Positions 1 to 12,542 of a stretch of 64,000 nucleotides of DNA are shown here, in pieces. The position numbers and the translations under genes are program-made. This DNA comes from Garcia nutans (taxonomy: Eukaryota > Streptophyta > Magnoliopsida > Malpighiales > Euphorbiaceae), in assembly GCA_947685225.1 (NCBI GenBank), contig CANTUV010000035.1, positions 6,579,501-6,643,500 on the forward strand, written 5' to 3'. Position 1 is the first letter of the stretch. The number at the start of each line of letters is the position of its first letter. The notes beneath the pieces are model-generated. The model did not search any database and had not been told where the DNA came from. It saw nothing but the letters and a program-made list of their open reading frames with translations.

Positions 1-109
1 AGCTTGAAATTGGCTTTAGGCTAGGCCCACCCAATCTGTAAAACCTCCAAGATTTGCTTCCCAAAATTCTATACTCATAGCTTTTACTTTATTTCTTTCT
101 GTTTTTTAT

Positions 110-960
110 AAAATTACAAGAAAAAATAAAAAAATTATACGATTTACTAAATTTTTAAAAAAAATTTAAATTTATGAGAATTTATGATTTGTTTATAAAT
201 TTATTAAACTTATATAGTTTATTATGAATTTATTATTTATTTTTATAAAATGATTAAAATATCCCTATTAAAACATGAAAAAGTTTTATAAAATATAAAG
301 GATGTAATTCTCTCTATTTTTTTTTACATATATATATATATATACACACATATATATATAGTGTGTGTGTGAATTATCAAAAAAATATAAAACAGAGTGA
401 GAGAAAATAAAGAGAAATATTTTACCTCTCCATCCAAATAAGATTACAAAAAATAAATAAACAATATTTCCTATATATTTTCTACTCCTATTTTCTTTCC
501 TTATTCCCAAACAAAGAGTTAAAAGAGCAAGAAAAAAGTTCATTTCAATCCAATCAATTTTATCAACTAAACCAGTCGGACCAGCAGTCATAATTAAAAA
601 TTTTATTTTTTAATTGATTAGATATTTCCAAAAATCACAATATATATTTTGAAAAATTTTAGAAAAGAGAAAACTATACCCCTTACTTTTTTTATAATTT
701 TTTTTATTTTTATTAGAAATATTTTAATTATTTTATAATAAACTCATAATAATACATAATAAACTCATAATAAATTTATAATATTCGTAATAAGCTATAT
801 AAATATGATATTTTAGTGAACTAATCATAAATTAATGTAAATTTGATATTTTTTAAAAAAATATAATAAATTTACATTTTTTTTATTTTTTTTGACATTT
901 TTGTCAAAATTAAAAACTAAAAAATAACATATCTTGTAATTTGTTTCAAATTTTAATTCA
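110..960. repeat. inverted pair of a dispersed AT-rich repeat
   Basis: The reverse complement of about 110-310 aligns by eye with about 655-960. Both share phrases such as ATTTTATAATAAACTCATAAT and TAAACTATATAA-like strings, followed by similar T-rich and A-rich blocks. A third partial copy lies at about 26030-26188 in the + orientation. The arrangement suggests a MITE-like family or one foldback element. No terminal repeat or target duplication could be fixed. Confidence 0.45.
328..372. repeat. compound TA/CA/TA/GT microsatellite
   Basis: A run of TA dinucleotides passes into CACACA, back into TA and then into GTGTGTGTG. The sequence is nearly self-complementary and could form a hairpin. 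It is simple-sequence DNA with no evident function. Confidence 0.85.
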
Positions 961-1443
961 TGATGCCTTTATTAAAAATTTTGGGCCCTTGTTGGGCTTG
1001 TAGATGTGGATAATGACCTATTGAATTCATCCACACTCCCCATATTTCTACCACAAGCGACTCAAATCCCAATTGACAAATTACATAAAATACTACATTT
1101 TTTAAATTTCATTTTATTATTTTTTTCAACTTATAAAAATACTATTTTATAATTTTTTATATTTTCATGATATATATCAAAAATATACTCAACATATATT
1201 AAAAATATGCTATATTTTGATAAATTTTTGATATATATACAATATTTTGTAAATTTTTTCAGTTGTCTGGTAATTTTACAATTATTTTTATTTTTTAGTT
1301 ATTTTCTGTAAGTTTCTCTTTTTTGTTCTGAATTAATTTTTAAAAAAATTTACAAGATTATTCAAAAATAGCAGTCAATTAAAAGAAACAGTTAGGCAAC
1401 TAAGGCCCTGTTCGTTTGGGCGCTTTTTATTTTTAAAATAAAC

Positions 1444-1990
1444 CATTATAAGAGAAATATGGTTTACCCACGGGTCACTTCTCTAAATAGATACATAGAG
1501 ATTACATAGAAAATACCTAGAAAGTTGTTAAAAAAAATATTTTATCATTACTCAGGTATTAGAGCCAGGGATTTACCCACAGATTTATCCAATGACTAAT
1601 AATTTCTGGGTAATCTGTGGATAAATTGAGGCACCTTAATTTACCTACGAATTACCTAAAAAATACACTTGTGGGTAAAAAATCTATAGATAATCATTAG
1701 ATAATGTGACATTTACCCATGAATTATCCATAAAAAATATCCATATATAAATTTTATGGTTAATCTCTAGGTAAGCTTATAATAGAATTTTTTCATTAAA
1801 ATTAACCATAAATTATCCATGAATTTTTTACCCATAAGTGTATTTTCTGGATAATCCATGTGTAATATAAAAAATAATTTTTTTAATATTCTTAGTTATT
1901 ACCTAGGAAAATTTATTTATGATAATTTCTTTGGGTGATGTAAGAATTAAAATTTCCTTCCTAGTTATCCATGGAATTTATCTATGAATA
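1444..1990 (+). repeat. left subterminal repeat array of the CACTA element
   Basis: Many degenerate copies of a motif like TTACCCAYGRATTA occur in both orientations, for example TTTACCCACGG near 1462, TTTACCCACAG near 1572, TGTGGGTAAA near 1671 and TTACCCATGAATTA near 1712. The same vocabulary makes up 23950-24482. In CACTA elements such arrays are bound by the TNPA-type protein during transposition. That role is family knowledge and was not observed here. Confidence 0.7.
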
Positions 1991-2229
1991 TATTTTTTTG
2001 AGACTATTAAATTAATAAAATATTAATTAAAATTTGAAAATGAATATTATAATTTTTTTGAAAGTATGATTAATTAACTATAATTAATTTTATAGTTTAA
2101 TTTATAAATAAGTTAATAATTAATTTAATATATTTTATACAAAAAATAAATTATATTTTTCTGTAAAAAAAATTAAATTATATTTATCACACAATTTGTT
2201 CAATAACAATAAAAACGATGTCGTTTATA

Positions 2230-2518
2230 ATAAAAAAAATTGATTTTAATTCTTATATCCTAGGATACGTCTACATCACTTCTCCTCCCCTTCACCATTT
2301 ACATCGCTTCTCTCCTTCACAGATCTCTCTCTGGCAGAGTTTCCTCCTCGCACAGATCTATAATACCATCAGCGCTATCAACATTGGATTTCCTTAAATT
2401 TTTGGTAAATCATTGACTTTCATTATTTGGGTGTTTTATATTTGCTTTCATCAATTTTCAATAAAAAGATATTTTTGGTTCAATTGCTCATTTCTAATTG
2501 TTTGGGCATTACCATTAG
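2230..2518 (+). promoter_or_regulatory. leader-like segment of the CACTA transcription unit
   Basis: Just inside the left subterminal array the composition changes to a C/T-rich block (about 2275-2370) resembling a plant 5' untranslated region. A possible splice donor (TTTTTGGTAAATC) follows near 2405. Position and orientation fit the promoter and leader exon of the + strand CACTA genes. No start site can be fixed from sequence. Confidence 0.35.
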
Positions 2519-4932
2519 TAGAGGTGTGCATTCGGTTAATTGAAATCGAACTGAACCAAAATATGAGGGAACTGAATTTTTTAAAATTTTATAAATGGTA
2601 ATCGAATCGAACTGAACCGAATATTTTAAAAATTAAATTGTAACCAAATCGAATTATTTCAGTGTAGCATCCTCAAATAATTCTATATTAGAACTATCAG
2701 AAGATGTTACTCTAAATATTCATGTTGTTCTGGTTCATTTCAATATTTATATTTTAATAAATATGGATAACACTTAGATAAAAAAAAAATCGAAACAATT
2801 ACTTCTGCATTTTTCACTATTTAAAAATTCAAATATTTATTGCAATAATTTTAAAGTTTTCTTTGAATTTCTATCATTCAAACTAATCCCAATAACTTAA
2901 GTAAGAATTCATTTAAGAAATATCACCTGATCACTACGAACAAATTTATACCATCTCTAAATGTCTTGAGCTAACTATATAACTTTTAAATATATTAAAT
3001 CACTAGACGATATACAGACAACTCACATATATAGTACTTTCAAAACTTCATTTCATTCTGAAAAAAATCTCTGTAATCTTTATCCACCAATTTTTAGTCT
3101 TTCACTATTTCATGGTACTTGCATGTCAGAAACATTCTAACACGCTAAACTCATCACTTAGTGGTGTTTATATAAATATATTTTACCATATAATATTAAA
3201 GAAAATATCGATACTAATATAGTAATAAAACTCAATTTTAACAAAACATTTCAATATATTAAGTATTCTCAATAACAAACTAATGCAATACTTTGATTAT
3301 ACAAAATAATAATTTTTTTTTATAAAAACCAATCATGCTGCATACATTTTTGGTATTACAACTTTACCTTTATTAAATTATTTCATTTAAGGTTTGCTTT
3401 CGCATTTGTTAATATTACTCTTATTACACTTAATGTGTTATTCAATAAATCTCACTTCTAATATTTACATATAGGATATATACGTTCAATTTTATACTTT
3501 AACACTTTAATTTAGTACTATAGTTTGTTTCAATCATCACTATATGCACTTTCAATAATTATAACACTTAAAAAATTATTGATTAATTCAATATTTTGAA
3601 CACAACCATTTCATTCAGTGCTTTAGTGATTTTGTTCAAAGTGTTATTATATACATTATTAATCACTTTCACATTGAAACACAACAAGTCAATTTTAAAT
3701 AATTGACTTATAATATTGTTTTGCATTTTTTTCAATATTCTTAACATTATATTCACATATATTTTCTTGGTCTTATATACTAGCTGTAAATTCTAGGTTT
3801 GGATAGTGGATAATTGATGACAAATAAATCATCACTATAAGTATATGGCCAAAGGCCCACTATAGAGAAAGGGGCCAAAGATTTTTTATGACGCAAAACG
3901 TCCACTGATAGTTTAGATGCCAATATCACTAGGACATAAAAGTGTCCTCTATGGCACAGAGTGCCCACTTTCACTATGGATGTTCACCCTCTAGCTAGTC
4001 ATTCAACTCAGAAATTAGATTTAACATCATTATAATCAGGTTATGTATTTACTTTACTATTTTTAAGCTAATTTCTTAATTGTAATATCTATTATTATAA
4101 AACACTTTCTCTTTAAATTGTTTAATTATCACTGTAAATTTATAAGATACGAGCAATTACTTCAAATATATTTATCATATAGACATATATACACATTATA
4201 TTTACTCATCAACATTTATCTTTCAAGTCACTTTTATCACTATGCACAATCCATTGTCAATATTTATCAGAAAATTACTGTTTAAAATTTCAACCATTAC
4301 ATTCAGTTCGATTAGTCAATTATTTCAGTTAATCAATTTTTTTTCTAATATATAATAATAAAACTTTTCAAGTAACTCAATTAATAAATTTTCAAAATAA
4401 ATAAATTTATACTAGTTATTTAGTAATATTATTAGAAGTTACAGTTAAGTCAACATTAAATATATTAATATTTAATATTAATAAATATCATTATATAAAT
4501 AAAAATAGTCTAAAATGTATTTTCAATAGATAATAATTTAAAATAATCAATAAGTTTATAACTTTAATTATATTATAAAAAATTTTAATTTCATACAACA
4601 AATGATTCAAAATTTCAATAAAGATAAAAAAAAATATATCATTTTTAAGTTAAGAAAATAAATGTTAATAAAATGTTATATTAATTAAATTATAAAGTTT
4701 TCATTTATATAATTAACTATAATATTTAAATACAATATAAAAAATACAACAAATTTATATATATAATTAAAGTAATAATTCGGTTATTATCGTAAAACTA
4801 ATCGAATCGAAAATCAAAAACTGAAAACTGAAAATTTTATGTTTTAATAACTGAACTGAATAAAAAACCGATGACCTATCTACCGAAATAATCGAATTTT
4901 TGCAGTTCGATTTGATTATTAGATTACCCTTA
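2519..4932. mobile_element. non-autonomous hAT element inside the CACTA leader
   Basis: The left end reads TAGAGGTGTGC and the right end is the inverse of TAAGGGTAATC, decayed hAT-type termini. AATCGAACTG lies just inside both ends in opposite orientation. Flanks ACCATTAG (2511-2518) and ATCATCAA (4933-4940) match at 5 of 8 positions and differ only by transitions. Removing the element and one flank rejoins a 36-bp tandem repeat in register, which independently supports the borders. No transposase reading frame is present; the interior is AT-rich and non-coding. Confidence 0.65.
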
Positions 4933-4940
4933 ATCATCAA

Positions 4941-5053
4941 AGCTGCTGTTAAGAATTATTTGGGCATTACTATCAGAGCTGCTGCTAAGAATCGTTTGGG
5001 CTTCTCCTTGTTCTAATTGCATTTCAAGATCCCAATTCTTTAATCTGCAAAAG
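4941..5053 (+). repeat. 36-bp tandem repeat split by the hAT insertion
   Basis: A 36-bp unit beginning AGCTGCTG lies at 4941-4976, and a partial copy follows at 4977-5001. The tail of a preceding copy lies on the other side of the hAT element at about 2494-2518 (TTTGGGCATTACCATTAG). The unit is a multiple of three, and one frame stays open across the copies (residues such as NYLGITIRAA). Coding is unproven. A donor-like AAAAGGTAC follows at 5054. It could equally be a leader exon of the CACTA gene. Confidence 0.5.
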
Positions 5054-8000
5054 GTACAAACTTTTTTTTATTGTTGCTGATATAAAATTTGTTAATTTAT
5101 AGATTTCATTTATTGAATTACTATAACATCCCTTTGCTTCTACAATTATACCGTTCTCACATGAACTTCAATTTTTAGAGATTAAAATGTCACATAATAC
5201 AATAAAACTAGGACCAGATTTTTTTAAAATTCTAAGGGTCAAAGCTAGAGAAGTTTTATCAAATATTAGAGGATATCGATGGAGATTTCATAATTTTATA
5301 AAAAGACAGGCTAAAGTGTTGGGTTATTAAGAAACCTCAGTGTTATAGTACTATGCTCTTTAAAGTACAAGGATTAATTTGCATCCAAAAAGTTGAACTC
5401 AAACTAATAATAATTATAAAATAATTGCGATGTTTGAAATAGGAATGAACTCAAATGACATGGATGCCCATGAAGAAATTAATCTTTAGGACTCGAGCTC
5501 AAATAAAACCCAAATGAATACGAGCAATAAGTCATTGCTGTTAGAAATGTTTGCATCCCATTGCTTGTAAAAGAACTCAATTAGGCCAACTTCTGTAAGC
5601 ATTTATGATAATCCAAAGATTAAAAATTTAGGAGTGATCTAAAATTTAGGCTGCATCTTTTCTTTTCTTCTCCATTATAGCAGCAGCAACCATTGAAAAA
5701 GTGGCAAAAATAGACCAACTCCAATTCTTTGTAAATGGGTTATTCCAATGAAGGATAAGTATTATACAATTCCTTCTTCCTAAATTTTCCTTACATTAAC
5801 CCAAAAATCTCTCATTTCTCTCTCATTCTCTCAAGTTGAATATATTTCATCATCGCTGCCTCTGTCCTGTCGTCGTCAAGGTCTCTTGCTACTGCCGCAC
5901 CTTATTGCATTGCCATTGCCTCCTTTCCTTCTCAATATCAAGGTAATTGAAGCAAAAAAAAAAAAATCACACTATTACGCTATTTTTAACTTCTTCTCTT
6001 TATGTTTATGTTTTTGGGTTTGACGAAATGGGATTGAGAATTTCGCTACGGCAACTGGGAATTTTGCTTTAATTTTTTGTCATATTCGTTCACTATTTCT
6101 ATTTACCCAAAGATTACAATGTTATCAGAAGTAGAAAATTCAAGAATTTTATGTCATTTATGAGTTTTATCAGTCTAACAAGATCCAAAAGTTTCATCTT
6201 TTTGATGTAAATGTGCCTTGCAATTTTTTGTTTGTTTGTTTTTTTTTTCGTTCAAAAGGCTAATAACTAATTTTTTGTTCTCATTTTGCTTTGGTTTCAT
6301 TTTAGTGCAGACTGTCAGGTGAGGAAACAAGGGTTTGTAACGGTACGGTATCTTAAAATTTAAGAGGTGGTCATCTTTTACATTAATAAGATGCAATTCA
6401 TCGGGTTCTGTAGTTGTTCTATATTGTACATTAAAAAATTAGGAGATGAGTTTATGCCAAATTTGGTAGATTGTATCTGTATTATATATGGTTATAAATT
6501 AGGAGATGAGTACTGCTAAAGACATGCTTTAGGTGGTTTTTGCTATTGGCCAAAAGACATCGGAATTGTTAACATGCCAACACACAAAATACAGAGCATA
6601 ACAGAGCATGAAGGGAAGAAACAAAAGCATGAAAAGCTTCAGCTACTTTTTTATTACTACAAAAGTATATTTATACTGATACAAAAAGTGGAGGTCAATA
6701 CCGAATCTCCATGATTTAAGGAGATTTGCTCCCTTGTCTAGGCTGAAATTAAGTACCACCACAATTCATTCAAACTTCTTGTGCACTAATTAATTATATT
6801 AGAAAATGAACAAAAAGAAACAAAAATAACATAATCCGGTGCATAGCTTTGTATCAGTACTGTTTGTATGGACAGCCACCTTCATCAGGAATTTCAAATT
6901 ATCTCAGTTTTTGGTGAATAGTAAAATTAGAAACTCTACACAAGTTGGTTAAATATTGAGGACCAGATAAAGAAACACACCATTCCGTATAAAATAACCT
7001 TTTTATAACCTGTTCCATATAAAAACGTGCAAATGAAGAGCCATTTTTACTTTGAAGTGGCTGCTCTTAAAACTTAAGCAGTTGAGCCCTATACCTTCTC
7101 TGTTGCAGCAGCGCAAGCCATAAGCTTTTACTACTGCACCAAGTAATTGGCTTTAATAAATGTCATTGCCTATCAAAAACGAATTATATACTCAATAACT
7201 AAATCAGAAAAATGGCAGAAAACATAGCATAATTCAACAAAAACAAAAGAATGGGATGACTTGTGATAAAGAATTAAAAAAAAAAAACTAGATTTGAATT
7301 TGCTTAAACAGAAAAGCACCTACCTTAGAAATATAAGAATTCTATCTTGGAATATGATTAAAGTTGTGGAGAAAAAAGATTGCTGCTGAGTCAGATTAAA
7401 GTTATGTGAATTCAATTGGACAAAAAATGAAAAAAATAAAGTTGGCACATTATTCTTACAAGCCCATGATTAAAAAATTATGATAAACTTGTGGGCTTCA
7501 TGATTGGTATGTTGAATTTAATTAATTATCATGAATTTAACACTTTGGAGTTTGTAGAAGTTGAGCTTGATTTGAAAGAAAAGAGAGATATCGATTGCAT
7601 AAAACCATGTGAATTGTTGTGTTGTAAATTAAGCCAGCTAAATTAAGTTAATAATTACAAAAATTATTCAAGCTATGAGCTATGTAGTTTAGATTTATGT
7701 TCAATTTGTGGTGTAAACTAATAGATATGAGAGTTATTGAAACTATGAGCTGTATAGGTAAATTTTATGTTCAATTTGCTATATTGAGTTGATGGATATG
7801 ATTACTAATCCAAACATGATTTGTGTAGTTGAGTTTTATGTTCAATTTGCTGCCTTAGGTTAATAGATTTGAGAATTATTCAAATCATAAGTTGTATATT
7901 TGAGTTTTATCTCTAACTTGTAATTCAGTTCAAAAACTTAAAATGACGGGACAGAGGTTATATACAGTTAGTTTAATATATATGTGTAGACCTTAATTTT

Positions 8001-8129
8001 TAACTTAGTCCAATCCGATATTTTTAAACAGTCCAAAATAATTTTTGTGATATTTTTAATAATATTTATTACTTGTAGTATTTATTTTTAATTAAAATAA
8101 AAAAATAAAAAAAAAGATAAAAAAATTAA
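5054..8129. other. non-coding interior of the CACTA region
   Basis: No protein gene is recognisable. About 5640-5950 has a more balanced, C/T-rich composition and ends in AATATCAAGGTAATT, which resembles an untranslated exon with a splice donor. About 6540-7420 is a low-repeat stretch with many stops in all frames, possibly an old insertion or part of a long leader intron. The rest is AT-rich apart from the minisatellite at 7655-7920. Confidence 0.5.
7655..7920. repeat. degenerate minisatellite, unit about 80-90 bp
   Basis: Roughly three to four units follow one another. Each contains an ATTATTCAA-like start, CTATGAGCTGTATAG, TTTTATGTTCAATTTG and TTAATAGATATGAGA-like strings. Copies differ by substitutions and small indels, so the array is old. 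It is non-coding and lies in the putative CACTA leader/intron region. Confidence 0.65.
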
Positions 8130-9325
8130 AAATAGAAATCGGCGACAGGCAAAATCGGTGACGAATTGGCTTGGGCCAATTCGCCGCAGGTAAAGCCATG
8201 GGTCAATTCACCGCAAATTTTTCATGCGACAAACTGGCCTATGGCCCTCGCCCAGCCCACGCGCCCCGCAGCAAATTTTGTCAGTGCAATTTTTATCAGT
8301 GCAGTTTTTTCCGAAACTCTATTCTACTTGGTTTTGGTTTTTATTTTATTTTCTAAACGATTTTTATTTTCTTAACCAATTAATATTAAATTTTTATTTT
8401 TCTTATAAATACCGCATCAAAATATATAGAAAAATGATTTTGGACTTGGATCTTTTAAAAGGACTTTTGATCTTTTGGAGAAGGAGATCGGACCTTTGGG
8501 ATTAGGACTTTTGAAATTTTATTCAATAACTATCTAAATTTTATTTACAATCTCAAGTTTGAATGATCAAGAGACAATAAACAACAAACACTCCATCAAA
8601 AGCAGGACCGCCGTATGGGCTCGTCGAAGGGGGTCAATATTTATTTGTGTATTATAAGCCTTTGTGTTTAACTCTCTTTATTTAAAAATTCTAATTTGGT
8701 TATTAAAATTCTAAAACCCTAAATTTATACATTTATTACTTTATTTAATTTTAAATTTGATTATGTAGTTTATTATATATTTTAATGATTTATTTATTTA
8801 TTTTCGATATTTGATTTGTTTATTATGGATGTATGATTTCTTTATTATTTTTATTTTGGTATTAAAAATTATAAGAGGTATGTTTTCATGATTGGGTACC
8901 TCATTATTTAATCTTTATGTAATTTAGATTATTTTCATATTTTGAAATTAATGTAAATGACACGTTTCCACCTTTTGGTAGGTGTCTTATTTAGTTTTAG
9001 ACATTAGACGATCGAAAGACATGTTTTCATCCTCGGATGGGTGTTTATTTATTTATTTTGTTTGGACATTGCTTTGATTTTAATATAATGATGTTTTATT
9101 TTAATTGTTACATGTAGTATGGATAATATTATTATATTTAAGAATTTTATAATATTAAGATCTGAAAAGGAGGCCGGTTCCAATAAAACAGGCGTTGTGG
9201 GGGTGCTGGGTCATTTCTCACCTTCCTCACACGTACCCAACTTTTCGAACTCATTAAAAGGTTGGGGATTCCTTAGAAATCGAGTCATTCACCCCTTTTT
9301 TTCCGGCCCGTCCGGATGGCGACTC
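8130..9325 (+). mobile_element. possible Tat/Ogre-like LTR fragment or solo LTR
   Basis: GC content rises at 8130-8280, where repeated phrases such as CGGCGACAGG and CAATTCGCCGCAGG occur. It rises again at 9165-9325. The stretch ends in CCGTCCGGATGGCGACTC; TGGCGACTC (9317-9325) matches the start of the Arg-tRNA primer-binding site used by Ogre-type Ty3/gypsy elements, just downstream of their long 5' LTR. No gag or pol follows, so this would be a solo LTR or truncated piece. The left border and a target duplication could not be found. An unrelated low-copy insertion is the alternative. Confidence 0.4.
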
Positions 9326-9402
9326 TTTTTTCTTCGAGCTTAGGCCCGTATTTTCTAAAGTCCTGAGCCTAAACAGTATTTTCTTCGAGCTTAGGCCCGT
9401 AT
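9326..9402 (+). repeat. short direct repeat, about 23 bp, two copies
   Basis: A phrase containing TTCTTCGAGCTTAGGCCCGT occurs at about 9329-9350 and again at about 9380-9401, separated by about 30 bp. It directly follows the putative primer-binding sequence and may be a local duplication or a scar of LTR-element loss. Confidence 0.6.
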
Positions 9403-10179
9403 ATATATAATTCTTTTATTTATTTATTGCCTTTTGTCCTGTTATGATTTCATAGCAAAAGTGGGCAACATTTATAGCACATTTCCTGCATAATATACTA
9501 CTGCTCATTTTTATATATATATATATAATGAGTTACGTTTTGGCTTAAATCATTTTTTTATAATGAGTTACTTTATGAGAAGCAACATAGATTTTTTTTT
9601 TTTTGCTTTGGCTGCTCATGTTTAAATTAAAAATGGGATTTATTTATGGGTATCATCCAACTTTAGCTATATAAATTTTTAAATATATGTGCAATTTTAG
9701 TGGAAATGAACAACAATAATCTATGATCAAATTACAAGTTTTTGGACCTTAATTTCCATAAAAACCACACATCTAATTATTTTATATAAATATTAAGCAC
9801 ACCTTTCTTAGAGTTAATTAGTAGAGTGGCCAACGCTTAAAAGCATATAGTAATGAATATGTTCAACTAAACTAATAATGAATATGTGCTCTTTGTATAT
9901 GTATTATACATAACTTGTTTTAAGCCTCTACAGGTCATAATGTTGTTATTAATAATTAAATTGACTCTTAGAGGTTAGTGCATAACTTAGAAAGCTATTG
10001 AACCATATTTATAACTTAAAAATTGCTAAAAGTGAATTTCCTGTTAAAACATATTAAATAATCCTTGACAGTGAAATTTCCTTATGGATTTTACAAATTA
10101 ATAAATTCTTGAGAGTGAAATATATAATGATCCAAAAAATTATGCATAATAATATTTTTAATACTTTTGTTGTTAGAAC
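9403..10179. other. AT-rich DNA between two insertions
   Basis: No gene is seen. The stretch contains TA runs near 9510-9530 and ends in GTTAGAAC (10172-10179), the left target-site copy of the large hAT element that follows. Confidence 0.6.
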
Positions 10180-10899
10180 TAGGGGTGGGCACGGATCGGG
10201 TTCGGTCAGGTTTGAATAAAAATCCAAACTAACTGAACCCAAAAATAAATTAAAAATATACATCCGGAGTCAATCGAATGGCACGAAATTTCAACCCACC
10301 CGCATTACCACGGGTTCGGTCGGGTCTAAATGGGTGGGCTCGGATTGGGCCAGTCTAATGGGCTTTCCGATTGGGCTTTATTATTCAATGACAAATCAAT
10401 TATTTTATCAAACAAATTTTTAAATCAGTAGTTTTTTCAAATGCCTTGACCATTAAAAATTCAATTTGTCTAATAGTGTGCTTTTTTTAAAAAATAATAG
10501 GTAAAAAATTAGTAAAAAACCTGTACAAAATAAAATTATTATTACTAATTCATTAAAATTTACAATAAAAATTAAGCAGCAATCCATACAAAAAATTAAG
10601 CCATATTGAATCCACATAGTTCATAATACAGTTTATAATACATGATTAGCTGCCAACCATCAACTAACCATAACACAAAAAATAGGCATAAATAATCAAG
10701 TAGTGCAGCAACATTGTCCAAAATAATAAAGCTCTATAAAGTAATCATAGTATCACTTAGCAGCGGACCTGTAAATAATATTAATCATAATTTAGTCATT
10801 TAGGGCATAATGAATAAACAAAAAAAATTATAGAAAAATGAACTAACCAAAAAGTGAGGTCTTGAATTCCTCCCACTTCTACCATTCAAGCCAAATTAA

Positions 10900-12060
10900 T
10901 TTATTTGCAGGTTGCAAAAAAAATCAAGATAGATTCAAATTCAATGCACAATGCCACAATGAAATCAAAATAAGATAAAAAAAAGAAAGATCAAGCTATG
11001 AAAACACCCCACAATAACAAAAATATACAATACACAAGTCATTTTTTCAGTTCATAAGTAGTGCAAATCAGCAAGCTTGCAAAAGAAAATTTCGTAACTT
11101 ATTGCACTTTTTGCACAACTAAAAATATATGAATTTTGATCAAACAAATAAGCAAACAATAAAATCAAGTCATAATTAAATCTTAATTTAATAAAAAAAA
11201 AAGTTACAGGATTAAGAATAAACTTACAACAATATTTTGTGTTCATTCTGCAGCAAAAAAGCAAAAAATTGATTTTGCAAAAGAAAATTCACAAAAAAAA
11301 AAAATCAAGGTAGATTCAAATTCAATGCACAATGCCACAATGAAATAATAAGATGACAAAAGAAATATCAAACTATGAAAACACACGATAATAACAAAAA
11401 TATACAATATAGAAGTCACTTTTTCAGTTCATAAGTAGTGCAAATCAGCAAGCCTGCAAAAGAAAATTCACAACTTACTGCACTTTCTGCATAACTTAAA
11501 ACATATGAATTTTGATCAAACAAACAAGCAAACAATAAAATCAAGTCTTAATTAAATTCAATTTAATTAAAAAAAAAAGCTACAGGATTAAGAATAAACT
11601 TACAGCAATATTTTGTGTTCATTGCAAATTCAAATTCAATGCACAATGTCACAATGAAATCAACATAAGATAACAAAAGAAAGATCAAGCTACGAAAACA
11701 CATCATAATAACAAAAATATACAATACACAAGTTACTTTTTCAGTTCATAAGTAGCGCAAATCAGCAAGCCTACAAAAGAAAATTCACAACTTATTGCAC
11801 TTTTTGCACAACTTAAAACATATGAATTTTGATGAAACAAACAATCAAACAATAAAATCAAGTATTTACAACAATACTGTGTTCATTCTAAAGTAAAAAA
11901 GCAAAAAATTGATCAATAAAATCAAGTCTTAATGAAATCTCAATTTAATAAAAAAAAAAAAAGCTACAGAATTAAGAATTAAACGTACAACAATATTTTA
12001 TGTTCATTCTACAGCAAAAAAGCAAAAAACTGATTTTTCTGCGGCAAAGCAAAAACCTGA
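10900..12060. repeat. large tandem repeat inside the hAT element, about 3 units
   Basis: A unit of roughly 300-390 bp recurs from about 10921, 11306 and 11625, with a partial fourth to about 12060. Each full unit carries, in order, CAAATTCAATGCACAATG, AAAATATACAATA, TCAGTTCATAAGTAG, ATGAATTTTGATCAAACAAA and AATATTTTGTGTTCATT. Copies differ by substitutions and deletions. The array lies downstream (3') of the minus-strand transposase and appears to be internal amplification. Confidence 0.8.
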
Positions 12061-12439
12061 TTTTTTAAACCTACAATTAAGCAAAAACAAATAAATGAAA
12101 AAAATTTCAGCTACTTCAAAAAAGGCAAAATATATTAAAAATTTTAAGCAATGAAAAATTTCATCTTACATTCCATAAATAATTTTGAATTTCAGCACTG
12201 CATCTTGTAGAATTCAACAGAGTAAAAAATATACATGCATATTCTGCAGAAAATTAAAATGTCAAAATCTCCATTTAATTAGATCATAATTAAATTAATG
12301 ATTTTCTATCCATTTGCTCACATAATTCAAATTAACTAAACTTAATTTATACGTAGATTGAATAATAATCTAAGTTTATTAGTCCAACAAAAATATATAT
12401 CCAATAATAAATATCCAGCCATTCAAGTTCAACAATTAA

Positions 12440-12542
12440 ATAAAATAATGAATAAAATAAAAGGTTAAAAACAAAATTAATAACAATCAAGCAAAACAAT
12501 GAATAAAATAAAAGGTTAAAAACAAAATTAATAACAATCTAA
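12440..12542. repeat. tandem duplication of about 55 bp
   Basis: The phrase AATGAATAAAATAAAAGGTT, followed by AAAAACAAAATTAATAACAATC, occurs twice in a row with only the short link AAGCAAAAC between copies. The near identity suggests a recent slippage event inside the hAT element. Confidence 0.8.

Larger units (their letters stand above)
1..1402. other. AT-rich intergenic DNA, no gene
   Basis: No coding region is recognisable on either strand. The stretch is dominated by A/T runs and holds an inverted pair of a dispersed repeat and a short TA/CA/GT microsatellite, both listed separately. The open frames here are short, low-complexity and without family similarity. A slightly less AT-rich patch near 980-1080 has no recognisable motif. 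Confidence 0.7.

Noticed and set aside
286..591. Open frame of about 100 codons on the minus strand
   Set aside because: It crosses a TA/GT microsatellite and AT-rich DNA, contains runs such as YIYIYV and has no family similarity.
8166..8505. Three overlapping short open frames
   Set aside because: They overlap in different frames within the probable LTR fragment; none has a domain, and the GC-rich patch simply has fewer stops.
9119..9343. Open frame with NKTGVVGVLGHFSPSSH
   Set aside because: It lies in the putative LTR end, is short, and reads through the primer-binding-like site.
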